From Anthoceros angustus (taxonomy: Eukaryota > Streptophyta > Anthocerotopsida > Anthocerotales > Anthocerotaceae), in assembly GCA_010909165.1 (NCBI GenBank), contig MU008166.1, positions 1,054,001 through 1,118,000 of the forward strand: DNA of 64,000 bases. Reading direction: 5' to 3'. A program made the translations under genes and the position numbers. The first letter of the stretch is position 1. Each line of letters starts with the position of its first letter. This document shows, one piece after another, positions 56,180-64,000 of the stretch. A model generated the notes under the pieces. That model saw only the letters and a list, made by a program, of their open reading frames with translations. It had not been told where the DNA came from and did not search any database.

Positions 56180-57063
56180 GTGCTCGTGGAACTCTTTGGA
56201 GGCATCAGTACCGGCTTGGAAGCAGTGCTAAAGTGTGGCATCAAAGTGCGAAGATACGTGCATTGTGACCCGGATCCAAAAGCAAGGATTGTGTCACAGA
56301 AGCGCGTAAGAGACTTGATGGGGGAGTACCCTAACCTCCTGACGTGGGAGTCAGTGAAGGGTTACCGTGCCGATGGATGTTCGCATGATAGGGTTGTCCC
56401 ATTTGAGTTGTCTTGGGCAACCGTGGACCTTGTCATCGCAGTTGGGAGTGTCAAGGACTATCCTCTGCGAGCAAGGGTCAAGGTCAAGGATCCACGACAG
56501 CATTGTTCTATGACGATGAGGATCTTGCGCTTGATCCGAAGGGCAAGAAAGGCCTTGTGGATACATGTTGGAGAATGTGCCATGCATGAGCGTGAAGAAG
56601 CAAGTTCGGAGGACTTTGCCACGATCCGAGGAGTGTTGGGTCGGGAGCTTCTATTGGATGCAGCTCAATTTGGTTCGAGGGCTCATAGGTTGAGGTCCAT
56701 GTGGACTAACCTTGCTCCTTGGAACATTTGAAGTGTCGAGGTCGTTCACCAAGCGACCTAATCATGTTGTCAAGGATGTGCTAGCATCGGAAGGCATGCC
56801 CAACAAGTCATCAAGGCGACAAGCCGCGCTTGTGAACACGCTGGACACCCCATGGCGGCTTGGCCAACCTTTGTGTCTAAGTCCAAGTCTTACGCCTTCA
56901 GAACCATGGCCCGGCGTTGTGGTGGGACATGGCGAGGCCTTGGGAGAGCCACACGAGAGGAGTTGGCCATGGGATTTGATCGAGCCACGAGACAGGAGTG
57001 GAGAAGGAACGGTGTCGATTGCTTGGGCAAGCATTTGACGTGAACATGATGACCTGGTTGTTT
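56180..57063 (+). pseudogene. C5 cytosine-DNA methyltransferase domain inside the gypsy element
   Basis: About 295 codons spread over three frames. Motif I is VELFGGISTGLEAVLKCGIK (AdoMet binding, from 56186). Motif IV is ECQGLSSASKGQGQG, with the catalytic Cys codon at 56449-56451; the usual PC is EC. Motif VI is MLENVPCM (56565-56588). A motif VIII-like AAQFGSRAHRLRSMWTNLAP ends near 56722. A motif X-like RLLGQAFDVNMMTWLF lies at about 57010-57060. The spelling of motif I, the AHRxRxxWxNL block and the LLGxxF end resemble DNMT3/DRM-type de novo enzymes more than DNMT1 or CMT. Frameshifts occur around 56440, 56470-56560 and 56730-57000. In life it would transfer methyl groups to cytosine in DNA, perhaps the element's own cDNA. 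It lies between protease and reverse transcriptase, on the same strand. Confidence 0.8.
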
Positions 57064-57199
57064 AGCTATGGGTACCAACTTCGAAACCAGAAGAAGGCGG
57101 GGTTGAAGCAGCGGGTTCGGTGGGTGAAGGACATTCCTCGCATCTCAACAGGAGAAGGCGAGTTTGGAGGGCAAGGAGAGTGAGCACGTAGAGGAAGCG

Positions 57200-58530
57200 T
57201 GCAAGCCATCTGAGCCACAGCCACATGAGTGGTTAACAGCGTCGAGTTGAAGAGCAATCAACGGCGTCAGCTAAAGGAGTTGTTGGAGGCATCGCGACAT
57301 GTGTTTGCTTTCACGCTTGCGGAGATGGGGAAGTACACCAAAGGGAAGTTCCACATAGAATCGACCACGGATGAACCTGTTCAGAGGCACAGCTCAAAAT
57401 GAGTGGGATTTGGTTGAGAATCGATGCCAAGAGCTTCTCAAGCTAGGGGTGATTCGACGATCTAACTCGCAGACGCAGCGATGCTGCTCCAAAAGAAGGA
57501 TGAGAATGGATTGTGGACGGAGAGGAGAATGTGTGGTGACTATCGGCCGTTGAAGCAGCGAATCCCACATGACCACTATCCCATGACGGTGAGAGATCTT
57601 CGACACCATTGGGTGCCAAGTTCTTCTCAACATTGGACTTGAGGCTAGGGTTTCACCAAGTAGAGATCGCAAGAAGACAAGAAGAAAACGCGTTAGAGGT
57701 GTATGCAGTGGAATTACATGCCATTTGGTTGAAGATCGCCAACGCAGTTCAAAGGTACATGGACAATGAGCTCAAGGACTTGCATTTCGCCAAGTGCTAC
57801 ATTGATGACGTCATCATCTTCAGCAATACCTTTGAGGAGCATCTACAACATCTTGAGTCTTTGCTAGGCGCTTGGGTTGAAGGCCCATCCAGGAAGTGTC
57901 GATTTGGAGAGGATAAGGTGTTGTACTTGGGTCATTGGATCACGCTGGCGGATCTCGCCGCATGCCACCAAGGTGGAGGCAATCGCGCATTCCGGCCAAA
58001 CGACATCTCAAGTTGAGGGCATTCTTGGGTTTGGCGGTTACTACGAAGTTCATTCCGCGGATGAGCGGATTGCGGCCATTGAATGACTTGTTGAAGAAGT
58101 TGGTGACTTGGCGTTGGACTCAAGAGGGAGCTTTCATGGAGTTGAAGGGTAGACTCATGAGCTCGCCAATTCTTGGTCATCCAAACTTCAGTAAGCCGTT
58201 CGTACTTTACACTGATTGGAGCAAGTACGGCATAGGGGCAGTCTTGGCGCAGATCAATGACAAGGAAGAGGAACATGTCATTGCCTATGCCAGTCGGAGC
58301 AACTAATGGAGTCCAACTACTCTGCCTATGAAGGAGAATGTCTTGCAGCAGTGTGGGCAGTCGGACACTTTCGTCCGTACTTGTTTGGACATCAGTTTCG
58401 ACTGATCACTGACCATCAACCCTTGCACTGGTTGATGACAAACGCCAAGCTTACAAGAAAGCTGGCGAGGTGGGCTCTCATTCTCCAGGAGTATGACTTT
58501 GTCATCGAACACCGGCGGTAGAGTTCACTC
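57200..58530 (+). pseudogene. Gypsy reverse transcriptase and RNase H, frameshifted
   Basis: Starts with LKELLEASRHVFAFTLAEMG and GKFHIESTTDEPVQRHS (the polymerase lead-in), then CQELLKLGVIRRSNS, FFSTLDLRLGFHQVEI, and the active-site box CYIDDVIIFSNTFEEHLQHL (YIDD at 57798-57809). The thumb/connection GHWIT and LRPLNDLLKKLVTW follow, then RNase H: KPFVLYTDWSKYGIGAVLAQ (first Asp), ESNYSAYEGECLAAVWAVGH (Glu) and RLITDHQPLHWLM (second Asp). The domain order and wording are Ty3/gypsy. Several stops and shifts, including TAA at 58305, separate the parts. Confidence 0.88.
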
Positions 58531-58799
58531 TAATCGATGGGTTGTCAAGGAATCCTCTACCTCGTAACGAAGACACTAGGGGCCGGGCAAGATTCGGATG
58601 GAGCAACAGCCGGGGGGAGAGTAGTCCGAGATACCATGTTGGCCATGCGCATGAGGATCAAGACCCTCCACTCATCGCTTTGTGCACAGTCCGTCAGGAC
58701 ATCAGGCGGATGCAATAGCGGTGACCTTCCTAAGGTCGGGAATTGCCACAAGGGCTTTCATCTCGAGCGGGCCAAGCTACGCGAGAAGGTGGCTCGGTA

Positions 58800-59880
58800 C
58801 TATTGGAAGGAGGACATAATGTATGTCCGTGATTCTGGGAGATAGAATTGTACCCAAGGAGGATGGGTGAGACTCATCACCCGGTGCATGAAGGCTTAGG
58901 GCATTTTGGTGCTAAGCTCTACATGCTCGAGCCCACACACTTTTGGGCAAGGATGTATGGAGATGTGGAAAGGCTGGTCGCAGAATGTAGAGTGTGCGAT
59001 CAGTGAAGGCAAGGTTCACGCCAATGATGTTGTGCTTCACTCTGCCGATCCGAGGACTCTTCTACTGGAGTGTGGATCTCATGCCGGACATGCGAGGCAG
59101 CGTCGAAACAAGCATGTCATGCTAATGGTGGAGCATTTCAGCAAGTGGTGCGAGGTTGCCATCTTACCCAAGCGTGACTCTCGGCTTACGAAGGCGTTCT
59201 TGGCTTCCGTTCTTAGTCGATATGGAGCATGTGCAGGTTCTCACGGGCAAAGAATTCGTGGGGAATTTCAAGACTTGACAGAGCTTGATTGATCATCGAC
59301 GTCGTCGAGATCATCCTCAAGCCGATGGACTTCTGAGCTTGGTCACGGACCTTCAAGCGGCCTTGCGCAAATATTGTCTCACAAATGACCAAGACATGGG
59401 ATGAAGGGATGCCATACCTAGTGCTAGGGTGGTGAGCAATCAAGCGACCTTGAGCAATTTTTCACCATACTACTTGTTGTATGGGCGACAACCATTTTGC
59501 CAAACGTGAGGCAAGCAAGGCTACAAGCACCGGTGGATTGGCGCAATGCGGATGATTGCCTACGAGACCGGAAAGGCGGGCGAGCTTTTCAACGGATCAT
59601 GCCCATGGCAATGGAGAACCTTGCCATAGCGCAACAGGATCAAGCTGCGCTATGCTTACACACGAGGAGGGACATGGAAACCCAAGGTGCGCAAGTTCGA
59701 AGTTGGAGATTATGTCTACACGCCGGAAGCAGGCAACCTTAGGTATCCACCAGCAGAGTCATCTTGCGGGTCGTGAGTAGGCAAAGATGGAGTGCTTGAG
59801 CTCAAGGATCCGATGGTCAAGATGGAAGGATCACCTCAAGAACTGCACCATGCCACTTACCCAATTTGGACCCTCAACTA
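58800..59880 (+). pseudogene. Gypsy integrase, frameshifted
   Basis: An H-H-C-C zinc module (HEGLGHFGAKLY ... CRVCDQ, about 58885-59005) precedes the DDE core. Its pieces are HVMLMVEHFSKWCEVAILPK (first Asp replaced by Glu or lost by mutation), FLASVLSRYGAC with GKEFVGNF, and a damaged third block with HPQADG (59300-59330). Later frames include ARPFCQT-like and basic stretches, then the C-terminal region leading to the PHD-like module. Many indels. Confidence 0.75.
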
Positions 59881-59899
59881 CGGCCTACAATGTGGCGTC

Positions 59900-60050
59900 C
59901 ACCCAAAGACTTGGAGTGTCGTTTGTGGACGTCGATGATGATGATGTAATGCTTCTTTGTGATCGGTGCAATAGGGGATACCACATGTTTTGTGTTCAAC
60001 CACCTCTTGACGACATTCCGAGGAAGATTGGTTTTGTGCACAATGCACTA
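59900..60050 (+). pseudogene. PHD-finger-like module after the integrase
   Basis: An intact stretch DDDDVMLLCDRCNRGYHMFC and VQPPLDDIP gives the central C-x2-C-x4-H-x2-C of a PHD finger. One-base shifts on both sides reveal the outer pairs: an upstream ECRL followed by Cys-Gly after one missing base, and a downstream DWFCAQC. Together this is the C4-H-C3 ligand order. PHD fingers read the histone H3 tail. In integrases, a chromatin reader at this position (usually a chromodomain) steers insertion. The module is broken by frameshifts now. Confidence 0.72.
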
Positions 60051-60117
60051 CATGAGGTGCGTCGTATGTAGTCCTACTAATGATAATGTTTTGACTTGGA
60101 GTCTCACATTATCGGGG

Positions 60118-60860
60118 ATTGGTTTGCACCTATATACCAGATTAGATTTGTTTGCTTGGTTGTTGGTCGAGGAAGTGCTTATATGAATTCAAGTGCTTAC
60201 CTCGTCGGCGCATGCCGTGTGATACTAATCTACGCACTTGGGTTTAGTGTTTGATTAGCATTAATTAATCTAATTACTTATCTTTAAGTAAGTAATTAGT
60301 GTTAATTAATCTAAAGTGCTTATGTTAATTAAGCATTGATTAGTGTTAATTAATCTAATGTGCTTATGTTAATTAAGCATTGATTAGTGTTAATTAAACA
60401 TGGTTAGCAATAGCTAAGTGGATAAGCTCAAGTAATATGCTTTGGCATATTCCTTGCATATTATAGTGTATTCTTAGGATACAATAGCTAAGTGGATAAG
60501 CTCAAGTGTATGCTTTGGCATATTCCTTGCATATTATAGTGTATTCTTAGGATATTTCGGCATATGCGCCAATAGGATATCTTAGGAATATGCCGATGCG
60601 GTCTAGTATATATAGACCCTTCCATTGAGGACAAGCTCGGATCATAGCTTGTCCTCTAGATATGCAATGCAGGCGTTGTGAGGAGGCCAAAGCTATGACT
60701 CAGGAGGCGATGTGTGAGGAATTTGCGTGTTGTTCTCGTGGGAGAGTGTGTTTGTGCACGATGCAGCTACTCCTCCCTTTGGTTTGCACCTATATATTAG
60801 ATTTGTTTGCTTGGTTGTTGGTCGAGGAAGTGCTTATATGAATTCAGAAGTTACCTCACC
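60118..60860 (+). repeat. 80-bp direct repeats flanking the 3' LTR
   Basis: The sequence from GGTTTGCACCTATAT through GATTTGTTTGCTTGGTTG and GAGGAAGTGCTTATATGAATTC lies just before the 3' LTR (60118-60193) and again just after it (60779-60848). It is far longer than an integrase target duplication, so it reflects recombination or template switching, not simple insertion. Confidence 0.75.
60213..60776 (+). repeat. 3' LTR of the gypsy element (shared with the next copy)
   Basis: Begins TGCCGTGTGATACTAATC and repeats the 5' LTR, including the same internal AT-rich tandem units. It differs by substitutions and several small indels, for example in the segment after TTCTTAGGATATTT. As a second internal region follows at 61380, this LTR may act as the 5' LTR of that copy. 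Confidence 0.8.
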
Positions 60861-61375
60861 ATAACAAAATCATCTTAGGACACATCTCAAAACTCTCAAT
60901 CTTTCAAACATATCAAGACACTCTTGATCGTGGGACCACTTGGATAAGGGGCAATAACGAATGGAAAACTCACCAACCCCGTGATATGGCGGGACAATCG
61001 TTGCTGCGCAAGAAACTCGCCACACAGTCTGGAGATATGTCTTCGCGATCCAAAGACTATAGTGTCATTAGTGATCAAAGGCTCATTTTCACCAACAAAA
61101 TCGACTCCTCTCTCAAGAATAGGGCGTGGTTAGTGATTTCGCAACATAGGCCCTCCACCAAAGGCGGACGAGTGTCCAATCTTCTTCTTTTGAGCAAACT
61201 CAAGCAGCCGAAAAGAAAATCGCCTTGGCAATTTGGACCTTCATCCTGGAACCAAATCGTTCCCTCACTATGGACAAGACCATCGATTTTACCGTCGTCA
61301 TTGAGAGGATGAGTTGCGGTATGTCTAATGGCGAGACTTGTTCGTTGTCTTGTAAAGGGCTTTGACATCATGAGA
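60861..61375 (-). other. Unidentified stretch with long minus-strand frames
   Basis: Unlike anything between the 5' LTR and gag of the first element. Minus-strand frames 61075-61407 and 60896-61078 are adjacent and nearly continuous (ITNDTIVFGSRRHISRLCGE, HSEGTIWFQDEGPNCQGDFL). I do not recognise them. They may be part of the second gypsy copy's leader or another inserted element. Confidence 0.25.
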
Positions 61376-64000
61376 CATGGGTATGTCATCAGTCCATTTG
61401 ATTTCACTTTCTGTCCAAAAGTCCTAGTTGTGGCACCCCATCCAGTACTGATCCACCCAGGTGCTTAACTGGAGTTCTATGCCTTTGCTATCCAACTCAC
61501 CCAGCTCACATTTTTGAGTAGCCTGCGAGTATTGTATGCAATTTTAACATGCATAGATACTTAGAGGTTTCACTAATCACGATCTAAGATAGCGGGGTGT
61601 GTTAACCTTGATTAAGGGTTTGATCTAGCCACTAACCGCCTGGAGTGCATGCTGGACACACTCGATCCGGACGGAGCTACCAACCAAGTCCATCGAGCGA
61701 ATTCAAGTCCCACCAAGAGGAGAAGTGCGAACACTCGATTTTGGTACCACCGAAGGGCGGAGGAACCCAGCGACACAATCAACAATCTTTGAAGGATCAT
61801 GGTGGCAACACACAAGACACGTTAGTCTTGCCGGGACAACTCGGTGAGCGACGGGAGGACTTGTCTCTTGGAGTCGTCAAGATGGGAGGAGACAAGGATC
61901 GAATGGAGTTGTTCAGGCGGCACCTTGCCTGGAGGACTTCATCGAGAAATGCAGTGCGGTGTGTGCGGAGATGGAATTGAAGACCGGATACCGGCGATAC
62001 GCTTCATCCAAATGCCAAGTACTTGGGGATGAAGCATTGGCGTGCTATCGCGAGCAGGCGGCGGTTGTTGGCGGCGGAGGACCGGTGAGTAGCAGTTCAA
62101 GCTCGAAGGAACGGTCGACGGAGCGGTGGCACCGAGTGGGCACGATCCCATCGAAGAGATGTTTGACATCTTCCGGGGAGTTTCCTGCACGGATGAGAAG
62201 ATCTCCGGTGACACACTTCAAGATGAAGTCAGGCGAGGCTGAAGATGGCTTATCGAAGAATCGACCGGTTGATGCGTGACACCAAGATCATGAGTGACCG
62301 GTGCGTACTTGCAGGCATTGCCATATGCGCTGCGCAGGAAGGTGCAACAAGCGGTGCACAGCACGAAGGAGCAACATTACACTCTCAAGGAAGTGTACGA
62401 GATGGCTGACAAGATAGGGCCCGCTGATAATTTCTCTCGTGCTGTTGCAAGTGATTACTCCGGCACAAGTAGGAGTGGTGGACGACATGACCGACGCGGA
62501 GGTTAGAGTGGAGGAGCTCGGCGAGACAAGTCAGCCCACACAGCCCAAGTGACGAGCCCCTGCGTGAGGTGCCGAGGGACGGACCATTCCCCTCATGAGT
62601 GCGAGCATGCATTCGGAGGAGTCAAGGGTGAGGAGCCATGCCCTAGGTGTGGGAGGTACGGGCACAATGAAGCGGCATGTTGGGAGAAGCATCCGAATTG
62701 CGGCCTACGGGTTATCGGCAACCCGGCCAATGCATCTCAACCTCATCCACAAAATCGAAGAGCAAAGGCGCCGTGGAGGAGGCCGAGTCCGTGGACAAAG
62801 CGGGAAGCATCAAAGAAGGCGATGGACAGCTACGTGGCACGCAAAGCTGGAGAAGTTGGAAGGCGAAGATCAAGGAGAGCGGTTCATCATCGAGGACGAA
62901 GAAGATGAGCACAAGCTTGGATACATGGCGTGACCGGATCCAAGGGCAGGGAAGAAACCTCGCTACGAGAGAAGATAGCTCGGAGGAAGAGGATGTCTTG
63001 ACACCGGTCACGGAAGACACGGAAGGAAGCTTGGGGATCCTCTTCCGAACCTATGCCAAGATGCCAAAGTCGTTTGAGCCATTGCCAGGGGAACAGCGAG
63101 CAACATCAAAGTCCAGTGGGCGATGTGGAGAAACCCATGCAGATTCTTGGGAGCGATGGCACAAAAGCTTGGAGATGCCATGTTTGACCTACAAGACATG
63201 GGGTTGAGCGTGAAGGAAGTCGGGGTTTGACTCGGCGGATGTTGACAACCCTTGAAGACGAAGCAAGTGTCGACAATGTGCCTGGTGGCAATGATGTCAT
63301 TGACCTCGCCAAGCATCTCGTGGAGAAGCGGAATCTTTGCAGTGGGAGTGGCTTTGGTCAACAATCGGAGAGGCACATTGAAATCAATGGATTCGCACCA
63401 AGGAGGTGTTGATTGACAGAACGGTGATCGTTGGAAGAAGAGTGAAGGAAGCGTTGGGTCTCCACCAAGAAAGGTTGAAGGAAACCAAGTGGAAGATCCG
63501 GGCGGGGGACCACGGAGCATGTGTTGGGGTGACAAGGTACAAGCTGAAGGTTTCATTCAAACCAAACGGCTCAGACACCGGTACCTTTGCGTCAGATCGA
63601 CACTTTTGATGTCTTCTTTGGGAGCGGACGCTTTGTACAAACACAGAGTCATGGTGGATTTGTGGACGGAGCAGTCTACTATCGACCGGTGGAGAAAAAG
63701 AACCATGAGCATTGCCCGCATCCTCTCTGCATGGCAAGGATCATGAGAACCTCATTGCCAGCGTCTACCCGGTGTTTGGCGCCGTAGTGAAGGACACGCC
63801 ATACGTGCTTGAACCTCTTGGCGTGTGTCTAACAACGCCGACGATGGAGGATTTCGAGGAGGAGGACAAGCTAGGGTTGCAACCACCCTCGGAGGAGGTT
63901 CTTCAAGTCGGACGGAGTGGTGATGCAGCAATGAGCCGTGCAAAAGGTGGAGGATGGTGCAAGAGGACCCGGTGTCCTATGAGCCGGAGAACTGCTGTAA
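61376..64000 (+). mobile_element. Second copy of the gypsy gag-protease region, cut by window end
   Basis: Corresponds to 53449-56110 of the first element throughout, starting with CATGGGTATGTCAT(G/C)AGTCC. The two copies differ mainly by small indels, so frames open in one are broken in the other. The nucleocapsid knuckles are intact here (62549-62690), as is HIEINGFAPRRC near the protease. The window ends at GCCGGAGAACTG, about 70 bases before the place where the methyltransferase domain starts in copy 1, so a second methyltransferase is expected just outside. Confidence 0.82.

Larger units (their letters stand above)
52599..60776 (+). mobile_element. Ty3/gypsy LTR retrotransposon carrying a C5-methyltransferase and a PHD finger
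   Basis: An element of about 8.2 kb between two LTRs (52599-53153 and 60213-60776). The plus-strand order is gag with two CCHC knuckles, a probable protease region, a cytosine-DNA methyltransferase, reverse transcriptase, RNase H, integrase and a PHD-like module. All parts carry frameshifts and stops, so it is not autonomous now. The 5' LTR abuts the recombinase gene on the left, which it interrupts. A second copy of the gag-protease part begins at about 61380. Individual parts are listed separately. Confidence 0.85.

Overview
The window looks like nuclear DNA of a land plant, most likely a non-seed lineage (lycophyte, fern or bryophyte). The evidence is two NAC transcription factor genes, a plastid-type CxxC zinc-finger protein, a cytosolic uS9 ribosomal protein gene, PLS-class pentatricopeptide (PPR) sequences, short GT-AG introns, and a large load of decayed Ty1/copia, Ty3/gypsy, PIF/Harbinger and SINE-like elements. 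The lineage is inferred from gene content; no species can be named. There are no operons, and genes sit far apart in GC-rich, microsatellite-laden or AT-rich intergenic DNA.

Layout. 0-1.3 kb: the 3' exon of a NAC gene whose DNA-binding domain lies outside the window. 2.4-4.1 kb: a duplicated 5' region, then a three-exon gene for a small plastid-type CxxC zinc-finger protein. 4.7-16 kb: mostly non-coding, with SINE-like repeats, microsatellites and a tRNA-like pol III box pair. 16.3-17.2 kb (minus): an intronless histidine phosphatase (phosphoglycerate-mutase-like) gene. 19.4-24.2 kb: two adjacent, very recent tandem duplications of 1.36 kb and 0.89 kb. The first carries two copies of an unrecognised two-exon minus-strand gene. 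29.7-31.4 kb: a complete four-exon NAC gene. 33-38 kb: a fold-back element, a retroelement fragment and a decayed copia element with a G-box repeat array upstream. 38-41.8 kb: a tandem pair of PIF/Harbinger elements. 42.8-48.4 kb: decayed PPR genes, including a long PPR-tail inverted repeat, around an intact uS9 (RPS16) gene. 50-52.6 kb (minus): a multi-exon Crypton/DUF3504-like tyrosine recombinase gene cut at its 5' end by a gypsy LTR. 52.6-60.8 kb: a Ty3/gypsy element, followed by part of a second copy that runs off the window end.

The most unusual content is in the gypsy element. Between the gag/protease region and reverse transcriptase it carries a C5 cytosine-DNA methyltransferase domain, with motifs I, IV, VI, VIII and X readable across several frameshifts. 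Downstream of the integrase it carries a PHD-finger-like module. It therefore looks like a retrotransposon that once encoded both a DNA-methylation writer and a candidate histone-mark reader. Next to it lies a Crypton-like tyrosine recombinase, a class I do not know as well described from land plants.

Limits: all calls come from reading the sequence and translations by eye. No alignment or database search was run. Exon borders and repeat edges are approximate unless a splice phase is stated.
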